This document shows, piece after piece, positions 1 through 9,133 of a stretch of DNA of 64,000 bases (positions are counted from its first letter, which is position 1; each line of letters opens with the position of its first letter). The stretch is from Clostridium lentum (GTDB taxonomy: Bacteria; Bacillota; Clostridia; Clostridiales; Clostridiaceae). The notes beneath the pieces are model-generated. The model did no database searches and was not told the DNA's origin. It saw only the letters and a program-made list of their open reading frames with translations. A program made the translations under genes and the position numbers. Location of the stretch: the NCBI RefSeq assembly GCF_014287815.1, contig NZ_JACOOQ010000006.1:74930-138929 (forward strand). Direction: 5' to 3'.

Positions 1-472
1 ATAATAAATAATCATCTTCATTAGTAATATTATTATACTTTTCTTTTAATAAAATATATGATTCCTTTAGCTTGTACACTATATCATCTTGTTTCCTTGA
101 ATTGCCATATCTTCCTATAACATATGCTGTCAGCACTAAATGGCTACATGGTCTAAAACCATTTTCCTCAAGTTTTTCCATAGCACTAAACATATTTTCT
201 ATTATTTCTTGTTGCATATCCTTATCTGTTGTCGCAATCAACAATGATATTATATATAATATATCTCCTCTAAAGGGTGACATTCTTGGTGTAACAGCTT
301 TAATTTCTTTCCTAATTTCCTTTATTCTATTTATTGGTATCTCTCTTTCATAATGAGAAAAAACCAGTGATGCAAAGTGATTTAATATATCACCATCATT
401 TTTTAAATACTCTTTAGCTAATCTGTAATTATCTACAGTTCTATCTATCCTATCAACAAGAAATTTTTCCAT
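1..472 (-). CDS. DUF4003 family protein (3' end outside window)
   Basis: An open frame runs from an ATG at 472 to the window edge, giving about 157 residues that begin MEKFLVDRIDRTVDNYRLAK and contain TPRMSPFRGDILYIISLLIA. I recognise this as the DUF4003 family of Firmicutes, soluble helical proteins of unknown function that are usually about 300 residues long, so roughly half is missing. A purine-rich ribosome site (GGGGAGAG) lies about 9 nt before the ATG, and a promoter-like pair lies just upstream. The family call is from memory of the pattern. Confidence 0.75.
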   Translation of the reverse strand, partial: MEKFLVDRIDRTVDNYRLAKEYLKNDGDILNHFASLVFSHYEREIPINRIKEIRKEIKAVTPRMSPFRGDILYIISLLIATTDKDMQQEIIENMFSAMEKLEENGFRPCSHLVLTAYVIGRYGNSRKQDDIVYKLKESYILLKEKYNNITNEDDYLL

Positions 473-521
473 CCCTTTATCTCTCCCCGTTAATTTATAT
501 AACTTAGTTATAAATAATTTC

Positions 522-550
522 ACTATAATTATACTATGCTTTTGTGACAA
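522..550 (-). promoter_or_regulatory. Putative sigma-A promoter of the DUF4003 gene
   Basis: On the minus strand TTGTCA (545-550) and TATAGT (522-527) are separated by 17 nt, each one base from consensus. The start codon lies about 45 nt downstream. Confidence 0.5.
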
Positions 551-594
551 AATTGCAACAGTTCATTAAAATTTAATTCTTAAAAAAATTTAAG

Positions 595-624
595 AATTAA
601 GGGCTCCTGTAGGAACCCTTAATT
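595..624 (-). terminator. Intrinsic terminator after the glnA-ANTAR gene pair
   Basis: AATTAAGGG pairs with CCCTTAATT around a short loop. On the minus strand it is followed by a T-rich tract. It lies 20 nt beyond the stop of the ANTAR regulator gene. Confidence 0.7.
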
Positions 625-643
625 AAAAAATATTTGAATTTAT

Positions 644-1207
644 TTATAAAGAGTACTGAATGATAATATTGCTTGCAACATCAATCATCTTACTACCTGT
701 ATCCATACTATTTTTTTGGATAATCCTAAAGGCTTCCCTTTCCGTTAAATTTTCACGCTCCATTAAAATTCCCTTAGCTCTTTCAATTATTTTTCGTTCT
801 TCCATGGTGGTTTCTAATTTATTTACTTTTTCTCTCAATTTAGACACTTTCTTATTACTTTGGCATATTAAATTTAAAGAACTTATTAAAATTCCCTTAG
901 AAATAGGATTGGTTATACAAAATATATCTGTTTGTTCCTGTACAAATGATCTATATGTCTCATTTACTATTGCCAAAAAACTACAATTATCAGCTAATGT
1001 ATTATATACATCCAAAATTGTCATATCATTTAGCTTATAGCCAATAATTACAATTTCAGGGTCCAAAGCTATACATTTTCTGATTAGATCATGCCCTGAG
1101 TTGCATGTAGCTAAAACTCTGTATCCTGCTTCAATTATCAGTGAGCCAATTTTTTCTGCTGTATCTAGATTCTGAAGTGCCACAATTACTCCCCTTTGAT
1201 CATTCAT
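644..1207 (-). CDS. ANTAR-domain antiterminator with a degenerate receiver domain
   Basis: The protein (187 residues) has an N-terminal response-regulator-like domain (about residues 1-110), a coiled linker (KKVSKLREKVNKLETTMEER) and a C-terminal ANTAR RNA-binding domain with the typical IIERAKGILMERENLTEREA helix. ANTAR proteins bind twin hairpins in nascent mRNA and prevent termination. In clostridia a homologue next to glnA (called NitR in C. saccharobutylicum) is linked to nitrogen control. The place where a receiver carries the phospho-accepting aspartate reads PEIVIIGYKLND, so phosphorylation is unlikely. I prefer the ATG at 1207, preceded by GGTGGGG, over the longer GTG start at 1219. 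It lies 21 nt downstream of glnA and is probably co-transcribed with it. Confidence 0.85.
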   Translation of the reverse strand: MNDQRGVIVALQNLDTAEKIGSLIIEAGYRVLATCNSGHDLIRKCIALDPEIVIIGYKLNDMTILDVYNTLADNCSFLAIVNETYRSFVQEQTDIFCITNPISKGILISSLNLICQSNKKVSKLREKVNKLETTMEERKIIERAKGILMERENLTEREAFRIIQKNSMDTGSKMIDVASNIIIQYSL

Positions 1208-1228
1208 TTCATACCCCACCTTTATGAC

Positions 1229-2557
1229 CTAGTATTTTGAAAGATAACTAGTTATTTCCCACTGGTGTACCTGTGTTCTATAATTATCCCACTCAACCTC
1301 CTTGGCCCTAATGTAATATTCAAAGGTGTTTTTTCCTAAAGCTTCTTTCACAAGATCACTTTTTTGCATATATGCAACTGCTTCATGTAAGCTTTCAGGT
1401 AAACTTTCTATATTTTCTCTCTTTCTTTCTTCTCTATTTAGATCAAAAATATTTTTATCAATGCATTTAGGTGGTTCTAAATTGTATTTAATACCTTCTA
1501 ATCCTGCTAATAAAAGACATGCTAAGACAAGATATGGATTTGAGCTAGGATCTGGAGATCTAAGTTCTATCCTAGTTCCCTCTTCTCTGGCTGATGGAAC
1601 CCTTATAAGTGGACTTCTATTTTTAGCTGACCATGCAATGTATACTGGAGCTTCATAGTCCGGCACCAATCTCTTATATGAATTTACTAAAGGATTTGTT
1701 ATTGGACAAATCTCTTTAATATGCTTAAGCACACCAGCTATGAAATTATATGCCACTGAACTTAAACCTAATTCATCCTCTTCATTATGAAAAGCATTTT
1801 TCCCATCTTTAATCAGTGAAATATTTATATGCATTCCTGATCCATTAACTCCATGTAATGGTTTGGGCATGAAAGTTGCATATAACCCATGTCTTTGAGC
1901 AATTGACTTAACTACATATTTAAATGTAGCAATATTATCTGCTGTAACTAATGCATCAGCATACTTAAAATCTATTTCATTTTGTCCTGCAGCCACTTCA
2001 TGATGTGAAGTTTCAATTTCAAATCCCATATCTTCTAAAGCAAGAGTCATATCCCTTCTGGCATTTTCACCTAAATCTATAGGTCCTAAATCAAAATAAC
2101 TTCCTTTATCATTAGTTTTTAAGGTTGGATTACCATCATTATCAACTTCAAATAAAAAGAACTCACACTCTGGCCCTACATTCATTGTATATCCCATATC
2201 TTTTGCTTTATTAATTACTTTTTTTAGTATATATCTAGGATCTCCTTCAAAAGGAGTTCCATCAGGCATATATACATCGCAAATTAATCTAGCCACTTTC
2301 CCCTGTTGCGGTCTCCAAGGAAAAATTACAAATGTATCTAAATCAGGTCTTAAATACATATCTGATTCTTCAACTCTTACAAAACCATTAATTGATGATC
2401 CATCAAACATACAATGATTATTTAATGCCTTTTCAAGTTGTCTGTCAGTGATGGCCACATTTTTAAGAGTCCCTAATATATCTGTAAATTGAAGTCTTAT
2501 AAACTTAACGCCATTTTCTTCTACCATTGCTAAAATATCTTCTTTTGAATAATGCAT
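1229..2557 (-). CDS. glnA: Glutamine synthetase, type I
   Basis: ATP-dependent ligation of ammonia to glutamate in the cytoplasm, the main entry point of ammonium into metabolism. The 442-residue length is typical of the GSI-alpha class of Firmicutes. Visible motifs are DGSS (residues 52-55), the metal and substrate region GPECEFFLF, the [13 protein letters not shown]-binding loop, and [12 protein letters not shown] near the glutamate site. The adenylylation insert of GSI-beta enzymes is not apparent, so regulation is probably by feedback and by the adjacent ANTAR protein. The ribosome site AGGGGGG lies 8 nt before the ATG. Confidence 0.97.
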   Translation of the reverse strand: MHYSKEDILAMVEENGVKFIRLQFTDILGTLKNVAITDRQLEKALNNHCMFDGSSINGFVRVEESDMYLRPDLDTFVIFPWRPQQGKVARLICDVYMPDGTPFEGDPRYILKKVINKAKDMGYTMNVGPECEFFLFEVDNDGNPTLKTNDKGSYFDLGPIDLGENARRDMTLALEDMGFEIETSHHEVAAGQNEIDFKYADALVTADNIATFKYVVKSIAQRHGLYATFMPKPLHGVNGSGMHINISLIKDGKNAFHNEEDELGLSSVAYNFIAGVLKHIKEICPITNPLVNSYKRLVPDYEAPVYIAWSAKNRSPLIRVPSAREEGTRIELRSPDPSSNPYLVLACLLLAGLEGIKYNLEPPKCIDKNIFDLNREERKRENIESLPESLHEAVAYMQKSDLVKEALGKNTFEYYIRAKEVEWDNYRTQVHQWEITSYLSKY

Positions 2558-2644
2558 ATAATGCCCCCCTTTGTTTTCAAAAAAGACAATAAATTATGTC
2601 CTCATAGTCAGTAAAATGTTAATCTTGTCCAATTTCTTATTAAT

Positions 2645-2673
2645 ATTATATACATTCATTAGAAAAACTACAA
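2645..2673 (-). promoter_or_regulatory. Putative glnA promoter
   Basis: A perfect minus-strand TATAAT (2645-2650) lies 17 nt from a weak TTGTAG (2668-2673). It would give a leader of about 80 nt, where an ANTAR target might lie, but I could not confidently fold the twin six-base-loop hairpins that define such targets. Confidence 0.4.
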
Positions 2674-2905
2674 TCTTCTAATTATCACTATAATATTAAT
2701 AAGTTATTTTTTTAAATAACTACTAAAATATTGAATTTATTTTTATACTAATATCATTTTTTTCATACTTTTATTATTTTTTTATTTTTCACTAATGTTC
2801 CTTTCTTATACAAAGTAAAAATCATATAAAATTATTTGCAAAATATACAACATTTATGTAAAATATTTCTAATATTATATTATTATTACAAATAATAATT
2901 CTATT
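2674..2905. other. AT-rich divergent intergenic region between glnA and lysC
   Basis: About 230 bases of nearly pure A/T between two divergent genes. I looked for a lysine riboswitch or T-box upstream of the aspartokinase gene and saw neither, and no reading frame stands out. Confidence 0.5.
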
Positions 2906-2918
2906 GGGGGCTATTAAT

Positions 2919-4274
2919 ATGAAAACAATTGTAACAAAGTTTGGTGGAAGTTCTTTATCTGATGCCAATCAGTTTAAGAAAGTAAAAAATATATTTTTTG
3001 CAGATGAAGCTAGAAAATTCATTGTTCCATCTGCACCTGGAAAAAGACATTCAAAAGATTTTAAAATTACAGATGTCTTATATCTTTGCCATGGTCATAT
3101 ACAATCTGGTATACCTCTAGATGATGTATTTAAACTTATTAGTGAAAGATATGAAAGCATAGTTGAAGAATTAAATATAGATTTAAACATCCAGAATTAT
3201 TTAAATATTGTAAAAGAAGATTTAGAAAATGGGGCTTCTAAAGATTATGCTGCAAGTCGTGGCGAATACTTAAATGGATTAATACTTGCTGAATATTTAG
3301 GTATAGACTTTATAGATGCTAAAGATGTTATCAAATTTAATAGATATGGTACTTTAGATAATAAGGCCACTGAACTTAAACTTAAAGATGCTTTGTCTAA
3401 ATCTGAAAAAGCTGTTATTCCTGGTTTTTATGGTTCTGACCCTGAAGGTAATATTGTTACTTTTTCAAGAGGAGGATCCGATGTCACTGGTGCATTAGTG
3501 GCTGCTAATATTAACGCTGATTTATATGAAAATTGGACAGATGTATCAGGATTTCTTATGGCAGATCCCAAAATCGTTGATCATCCCATGCAAATTAAAG
3601 AAATAACATATAGAGAGCTACGCGAATTATCATATATGGGGGCATCTGTATTACATGAAGAAGCTGTTTTTCCTGTGAGAAATGCTGGAATACCTATAAA
3701 CATAAAAAATACCAATGCTCCTGAAGACAGTGGAACATTTATTATAAGTTCTAGGGAAAATTCCTCTAATAAAACGCTTACTGGTATAGCTGGTAAAAAA
3801 AACTTTACTGTTATTTCTATCGAAAAAGCTATGATGAATACAGAACTTGGTTTCTGTAGAAAAGTGCTTTCTATCCTTGAGCAAAATAATGTTTCTTTTG
3901 AAAATATGCCTTCAGGTATAGATTCAGTATGCGTGGTCATATCAGATTCTGAACTTAAGAACAAGCTTGAAATTCTTGTAGATGAAATTCAGCGTTCTTG
4001 TAACCCAGATTCTATAGTAGTTCATCCTAATATGGCTCTTATTGCAACTGTTGGTGCTGGCATGGCCAATAAAAAAGGTGTTGCTGTAAAAATATTTGAT
4101 GCTTTATCACAAGCTGATATAAATGTGAGAATGATTGATCAAGGTTCTAGTGAAATCAATATCTTAATTGGTATTGAAAATGAAGATTTTGAAAAAGGTA
4201 TTAATGCTATCTACAATTCATTTAGTGATGAATATCTAAATGTTGTACCTATTAAATCAACATCAGCAAATTAG
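2919..4274 (+). CDS. lysC: Aspartate kinase
   Basis: Phosphorylates L-aspartate with ATP, the first step toward lysine, threonine and methionine. The amino-acid-kinase domain shows KFGGSS (residues 7-12), a GEYLNGLILAEYLG region and FSRGGSDVTG; two C-terminal ACT domains begin around residue 300 and are the expected allosteric sites. At 451 residues it is the monofunctional clostridial form. The start is the ATG at 2919, 8 nt after a GGGGG ribosome site; an in-frame TTG at 2904 lies upstream of that site and is unlikely. It stands alone with its own terminator. The symbol is by family, since clostridia may have several aspartokinases. Confidence 0.93.
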   Translation: MKTIVTKFGGSSLSDANQFKKVKNIFFADEARKFIVPSAPGKRHSKDFKITDVLYLCHGHIQSGIPLDDVFKLISERYESIVEELNIDLNIQNYLNIVKEDLENGASKDYAASRGEYLNGLILAEYLGIDFIDAKDVIKFNRYGTLDNKATELKLKDALSKSEKAVIPGFYGSDPEGNIVTFSRGGSDVTGALVAANINADLYENWTDVSGFLMADPKIVDHPMQIKEITYRELRELSYMGASVLHEEAVFPVRNAGIPINIKNTNAPEDSGTFIISSRENSSNKTLTGIAGKKNFTVISIEKAMMNTELGFCRKVLSILEQNNVSFENMPSGIDSVCVVISDSELKNKLEILVDEIQRSCNPDSIVVHPNMALIATVGAGMANKKGVAVKIFDALSQADINVRMIDQGSSEINILIGIENEDFEKGINAIYNSFSDEYLNVVPIKSTSAN

Positions 4275-4303
4275 AAAAATTTTGCAAACTAATACCACAA
4301 AAT

Positions 4304-4329
4304 AAAACGGAGCTATTCAGCCCCGTTTT
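4304..4329. terminator. Bidirectional terminator between lysC and the ABC permease gene
   Basis: AAAACGG (4304-4310) pairs with CCGTTTT (4323-4329) across an 11-12 base loop, with T or A runs on both sides. It can serve the two convergent genes. Confidence 0.7.
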
Positions 4330-4333
4330 CTTA

Positions 4334-7300
4334 TTATTCAACTGATTTTAAAGATTCAACCATGCTTATATTATTAAGTTTTCCATACATAGATACATTA
4401 ACAAGTAAAGTAAATACTAAAGTAAATGCTGCTGCATATATAAAGCTTATACCATGAATAGATCTACCAAACATAACTATATCCATTTCAATGGTAGAAA
4501 CTATATAATTGCTTAGGAAAATACCCATTACTAATCCTACTGCAATACCTATTACCGATAAAACGATATTTTCTCTATATACATAATTGGCAGATTCTTT
4601 TTCAGTAAATCCTAACACCTTTATTGTAGCAATTTCTCTCATTCTTTCAGCTACATTTATATTTGTTAAATTATATAAAACAACAAATGCTAATGCTGCT
4701 GCACAAATAATCATAAGCACTACTACTGAATTCAAACTTGATATTATATCTTCAAAACTTGATATTACATAAGAAGTTGAAGTAACAACTAAAATATCAT
4801 TTTTCTTTAACCAATCCTTAGCAACTTCATCTTCATGAGCTTTACCATCTTTAGTAAGCTTTAATAAAGCTGTATTAAGCTTTAAATCTTCCCCAAACTT
4901 TTCTTCATACATCTTTCTAGATAAATATACGTAATTATATACATAATTTTCTACTATACTAGATATTTTTAAATCAACAGTTATTCCAGCATCATCTCCT
5001 ACAGTTATAGTATCTCCTACAGAAAGATTTAAAAGTTTGGCTAGCTTTTCTGTTATTACCACATTATCATCGGTAAGCTCAATATCACTTTCAGAGTCCT
5101 TATCTAATAAATGTACATAGTCCTTAAATTTATCTAATGATTCTGGTACAAATAATCTTATCTGTACTTCTTTATCATCATTTGCCTTCGATCCATTCAT
5201 CAAGCTTTGTTTAATCATCATTGATGATTTAACACGCTTATCTATATCAATGGCATCTTTAAGACTTTTCTTTTCATCTAAAGTACCTTCATATTTTAAG
5301 TTCATCATAGTATCATACGTAAATATCTCACCATATTGTTTAGGAACAACTACAGAAATAGAATCCTTTAAACCATATGCTGCAAGTATTAGTGCAGTAC
5401 AACCAGCCACTCCTAAAACAGTCATGATAAATCTAGCTTTATATCTAAAGATATTTCTTGTAGTTACCTTTGATGAAAAATTCATTTTATTCCATATAAA
5501 TGGTATCTTTTCTAATAATATACGCTTTCCTTGCTTTGGAGCTTTAGGTCTCATTAAAGTTGCAGGATTTAGTTTTAGTTCTCTATAAGCTACTAAATAT
5601 GCAACTGTACAAGTGCAAAGCAAAGCACATACAACTGCTATAATTATAACTGGTATACTTATTTTAACTGCAAATATAGGTAATTTATACATTGCATCAT
5701 AAGAGTGGAATATTGTCTTAGGTAAAATTAATAGTCCAACCACTATTCCTAAAATACTTCCTGTTATTGCTGCTAAAAATGCATAAAAAAAGTACTTAGC
5801 TGCTATAGTCTTATTTTCATATCCTAATGCCTTAAATGTACCTATCTGTGTTCTTTCTTCCTCAACCATTCTCGTCATTGTTGTAAGACATACAAGTGCT
5901 GCTACTATGAAGAAAAATAATGGGAACACACTAGCTATACCATTAATACGAGTAGCATCTTCTGCAAAAGAAGTATACCCTGGATTATCATCTCTAGTAA
6001 ATATATACCACTTACCATTGGAAATATTTTTTAAATCATTTGATTTTTGATTTAATTCATCTTCAGCTAAAGTAAATTGAGTGTCAAACTCTTTTTGTCC
6101 TTCTTCTAATTGAGCCTTTGAATCTGCTAGCTGTTTCTTTGCTTCTTCAATTTGAACTTTCCCTTCTACAATTTGCACCTTAGACTGTTCTAATTGTACT
6201 TTTCCATCTGCAATCTGCTGTTCCGCAGCAGTCAAGTTATCTTTTTGAATATTAATTTCATTTTGAGCTGCCTGAATTTGTGCTGCTGATGAATCTAATT
6301 GTTCTTTGGCTGCAGCAATTTGATAGTCAGCATCTGCTATCATCTGTCTTCCAGCATCAACTTGTGCAACAGCATCATTATACTGAGTTATATACGAATC
6401 AAATTGAGATTGAAGTACTGATGATAAAACTCCACCATTATCTATTATTGACTGTAAGCCACTAATTAATGGCCCATAAGTATCTAATTGAGCTTGTGCT
6501 TGATTTAATTGTGCTTCTCCAGCCTCTCTTTGTGCCATATATTCAAAATATGCTGCATTATATTGATCTACTCCAGCATTATATTCATTTATTCCTTCAT
6601 TAAGTTGTTCTTCTCCAGCAACTATTTGATTCCATCCATCAGCAACTTGTGCTTCTGAGGCAGCTAACTGCTCTTCTGAAGCCTTTATTTGTGCTTCTCC
6701 ATCAGTAATTTCTTGTTCTTTTTCAGCTATCGTAGCTTCTGCTTCCTGAATTTGCTTCTTCCCATCATCTAAATCTGCTTGAGCATCTGCTTTTTGAAAA
6801 TCAATTTCTTTTCTTGCTGCATCTATTTGCTTCTGAGCTTGCGTAAGTATTGCTTCTTTATTTACTTCTACTCTGTCTACACCAAGACTTGATAATTTTG
6901 AAGAATAGTCTGCAATATATGATTTATAGTCATCTTCAAAGCTTGATTCATATTTTTTAGGTGTATTTACACATAAAAATACTTCTGTATATCGGCTATA
7001 TGCAAAATCATCAGCAGAAATCATCATATAATTTAAGATTGATCCATCACCAACTTGTGTTATCCCTTTATCAAAAGCAATATATTGAGGACTTTCGATA
7101 AATCCTACAACCTTAAAGGTCGAAGTCTTTACTACGTCAGTTATTTCCTTATCATCGCTAGGAGAAAGAAGTTCTATGGTATCTCCTATTTCATATTTAA
7201 CTGATGTATTAGAATTACTTTCAACTACACATTCACCTGATTTTTCTGGCAATCTTCCTTCTACCACATTTAGTTCATTAATAGGCTGCTTTCCATAAGA

Positions 7301-7636
7301 GCTTTCAGGCACAGCTTGTACCCTAACTACATTATTTGCACCACCAGTATTAACTAATAAGTCTGCTGAATAAGAAGGCATTACTTGCATAACACCTTTA
7401 AGTTCTTCTAATGATCTAATATCATCATCTTGAAAACCATAGTCTGACATAATTTTATAATCCATCAAATTATTTGCTTCAAAAAATTTATTTGCTGAAT
7501 ATTTCATACTTGGACTTGCAGCTTTAACTCCCACAAAAAAACCTACCCCTAAAGCTACAATAAGTAATATTGAAATAAATCTGCTTTTAGTATCTTTTAT
7601 TTGTCTTATGAAGACCTTTTTTAAACCACTTGTCAT
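4334..7636 (-). CDS. Large FtsX-type ABC transporter permease with extracellular coiled coil
   Basis: At 1100 residues this is a fused double FtsX/MacB-type permease. A transmembrane helix (about residues 19-40) is followed by an extracytoplasmic domain, then a long Ala/Gln/Glu-rich coiled coil (about residues 265-560, full of heptads such as QIADGKVQLEQSKVQIVEG). Next come a three-helix FtsX domain (about 575-700), another helix near 745, a second extracellular domain, and a final FtsX domain (about 975-1095). Such permeases move lipids, peptides or lipoproteins or transmit force across the membrane. It is the last gene of the operon, 15 nt after its ATPase, so export of the pathway product is the natural inference. 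The substrate is not visible in the sequence. Confidence 0.88.
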   Translation of the reverse strand: MTSGLKKVFIRQIKDTKSRFISILLIVALGVGFFVGVKAASPSMKYSANKFFEANNLMDYKIMSDYGFQDDDIRSLEELKGVMQVMPSYSADLLVNTGGANNVVRVQAVPESSYGKQPINELNVVEGRLPEKSGECVVESNSNTSVKYEIGDTIELLSPSDDKEITDVVKTSTFKVVGFIESPQYIAFDKGITQVGDGSILNYMMISADDFAYSRYTEVFLCVNTPKKYESSFEDDYKSYIADYSSKLSSLGVDRVEVNKEAILTQAQKQIDAARKEIDFQKADAQADLDDGKKQIQEAEATIAEKEQEITDGEAQIKASEEQLAASEAQVADGWNQIVAGEEQLNEGINEYNAGVDQYNAAYFEYMAQREAGEAQLNQAQAQLDTYGPLISGLQSIIDNGGVLSSVLQSQFDSYITQYNDAVAQVDAGRQMIADADYQIAAAKEQLDSSAAQIQAAQNEINIQKDNLTAAEQQIADGKVQLEQSKVQIVEGKVQIEEAKKQLADSKAQLEEGQKEFDTQFTLAEDELNQKSNDLKNISNGKWYIFTRDDNPGYTSFAEDATRINGIASVFPLFFFIVAALVCLTTMTRMVEEERTQIGTFKALGYENKTIAAKYFFYAFLAAITGSILGIVVGLLILPKTIFHSYDAMYKLPIFAVKISIPVIIIAVVCALLCTCTVAYLVAYRELKLNPATLMRPKAPKQGKRILLEKIPFIWNKMNFSSKVTTRNIFRYKARFIMTVLGVAGCTALILAAYGLKDSISVVVPKQYGEIFTYDTMMNLKYEGTLDEKKSLKDAIDIDKRVKSSMMIKQSLMNGSKANDDKEVQIRLFVPESLDKFKDYVHLLDKDSESDIELTDDNVVITEKLAKLLNLSVGDTITVGDDAGITVDLKISSIVENYVYNYVYLSRKMYEEKFGEDLKLNTALLKLTKDGKAHEDEVAKDWLKKNDILVVTSTSYVISSFEDIISSLNSVVVLMIICAAALAFVVLYNLTNINVAERMREIATIKVLGFTEKESANYVYRENIVLSVIGIAVGLVMGIFLSNYIVSTIEMDIVMFGRSIHGISFIYAAAFTLVFTLLVNVSMYGKLNNISMVESLKSVE

Positions 7637-7651
7637 AAAACTCCGCCCCCA

Positions 7652-8359
7652 TTACCACTCAATATCATCAATGGAGGTTAATTTTTTATTAATAACCATA
7701 GATTCTACCTTACTATTTTTAACTCTTATAACTCTATCAGCCATTGGCGTAATAGCTTGATTATGTGTTACTAGTACTACAGTCATATTTTCTTTTCTAC
7801 ATGTTTCCTGTAAAAGCTTTAAGATGTTCTTTCCTGTCTGATAATCCAATGCTCCTGTAGGTTCATCACATAGAAGAAGTTTTGGTCTTTTTGCTAAAGC
7901 ACGAGCAATGGCAACACGTTGTTGCTCCCCTCCTGATAATTGAGAAGGGAAATTATCCATACGATCTTCAAGGCCTACACTTCTTAATGCTTCTTCTGCA
8001 TCCATTGGTTCTTTACAAATTTGAGATGCTATTTCAACATTTTCTTTAGCTGTAAGGTTTTGTATTAGATTATAAAATTGAAATACAAATCCTATATCAT
8101 AACGTCTATACAAAGTAAGCTCTTTGTTATTCATGGCACTTAAATCTTTTCCACCAATGATTATTTGCCCATCATCATTTTGGTCAATACCACCTAACAT
8201 ATTAAGAATTGTACTTTTTCCAGCACCACTAGGCCCTACTATAACTACAAATTCTCCTGGTTTAACATGAAAGTTAACTCCATTGGCTGCAGCTATAGTA
8301 ACTTCACCCATTTGATACCTTTTATAAACATCCTTAAATTCTATAAAATTATCTTCCAT
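7652..8359 (-). CDS. ABC transporter ATP-binding protein (MacB/LolD type)
   Basis: This 235-residue nucleotide-binding subunit has Walker [10 protein letters not shown] (residues 42-50), signature [15 protein letters not shown], Walker [13 protein letters not shown] and the H-loop [14 protein letters not shown] is characteristic of the MacB/LolD/FtsE group that partners FtsX-like permeases, which fits the next gene. Its start overlaps the 3' end of the phosphopantetheinyl transferase gene by 11 nt, so translation is probably coupled. It powers the exporter of the operon. Confidence 0.95.
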   Translation of the reverse strand: MEDNFIEFKDVYKRYQMGEVTIAAANGVNFHVKPGEFVVIVGPSGAGKSTILNMLGGIDQNDDGQIIIGGKDLSAMNNKELTLYRRYDIGFVFQFYNLIQNLTAKENVEIASQICKEPMDAEEALRSVGLEDRMDNFPSQLSGGEQQRVAIARALAKRPKLLLCDEPTGALDYQTGKNILKLLQETCRKENMTVVLVTHNQAITPMADRVIRVKNSKVESMVINKKLTSIDDIEW

Positions 8360-8912
8360 CTAAATTAACCCCCCTTAGTATAATTTCTTCATTTTTATCT
8401 GTACAAATAGATAAAATAAACTTATTATCTATTTGGTAATTTTTAATTTTCAATCCTTTGTAATTACATAAATATTCATCACCATTTTGTATAAACTCAT
8501 TTTCCTTTATGGGATAGTGTAATCCTACTCCTAAAGCCTTGCCTAAACTTTCTTTCATAGTCCAATATGTGAAAAAAGTTTTTTCACTATCATCAGAGTT
8601 ATATATTGAATTTATTTCCTTCTTATTACACACTCTTCTTACTACATAGTCATCAAAGCTTCTAATATTTTCAACATCTACTCCTATTTCTTCCAAACCT
8701 ACAGCACAAGCAATAAGTCCATCACAATGGCTTATATTAAATTTTATATGCTCATTGTTTTTAAAAGAGGGTTTGCCATATTGATTTCTCATTACAGCTT
8801 CATCCTCTATTTCTACTTTAAAGACGCTTTTTATTGAATATCTTAATAATTCCTTGCTATAATATCTTTGTAATTTTATATCATTACATTTAGCTATAAA
8901 ACATTGAATCAA
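8349..8912 (-). CDS. 4'-phosphopantetheinyl transferase, Sfp type
   Basis: Transfers phosphopantetheine from CoA to the serine of a carrier protein, converting apo-ACP to holo-ACP. The 187-residue protein has the family motifs NISHCDG (residues 59-65), GVDVENIR (77-84, with metal ligands Asp79 and Glu81) and WTMKESLGKALG (117-128, Glu121 and Lys125). It is shorter than Bacillus Sfp (about 224) but has all three motifs. The gene overlaps the carrier-protein gene by 4 nt, so that carrier is its expected substrate. A dedicated enzyme in the operon indicates that the carrier is not simply the fatty-acid-synthesis ACP. Confidence 0.93.
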   Translation of the reverse strand: MIQCFIAKCNDIKLQRYYSKELLRYSIKSVFKVEIEDEAVMRNQYGKPSFKNNEHIKFNISHCDGLIACAVGLEEIGVDVENIRSFDDYVVRRVCNKKEINSIYNSDDSEKTFFTYWTMKESLGKALGVGLHYPIKENEFIQNGDEYLCNYKGLKIKNYQIDNKFILSICTDKNEEIILRGVNLDGR

Positions 8913-9133
8913 TTTTGTTCATTGATGTAGCTTAATACATCTTTAACTGTTCTAAAATTTCTTATATCTTCATCTGGAATTTCGATATCAAACTCATCCT
9001 CAAATTTACCTACGATACTCATTATGTCATATGAGTTTATGTTTAAATCATCCATTAAATCCATATCTGATGTTATTTCTTCTTCCTTTAACCCTAAATA
9101 ATTTGCCATTATTTCTATTACTTTCTTATCCAA
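8909..9133 (-). CDS. Acyl carrier protein
   Basis: A 74-residue acidic four-helix carrier. The phosphopantetheine site is Ser34 in the context DLNINSYD, where fatty-acid ACPs have DSL; the departure suggests a specialised carrier. Asp- and Glu-rich flanks (DEFDIEIPDEDI) are typical of ACPs. It overlaps the ligase gene by 8 nt and the transferase gene by 4 nt, so the three products are likely made in step. Inferred role: it holds the acyl or aminoacyl group activated by the upstream ligase and presents it to the two condensation-type enzymes. Confidence 0.92.
   Translation of the reverse strand: MDKKVIEIMANYLGLKEEEITSDMDLMDDLNINSYDIMSIVGKFEDEFDIEIPDEDIRNFRTVKDVLSYINEQN

Noticed and set aside
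2558-2918. Possible lysine riboswitch or T-box upstream of lysC, and an ANTAR double hairpin in the glnA leader
   Set aside because: The region is nearly pure A/T with no conserved riboswitch cores. The only glnA leader pairing (GACA/TGTC) is too weak and lacks the six-base loops expected for an ANTAR target.
4587-6465. Plus-strand frames inside the large permease gene
   Set aside because: They are antisense to the coiled coil and transmembrane segments and have no motifs or start signals.
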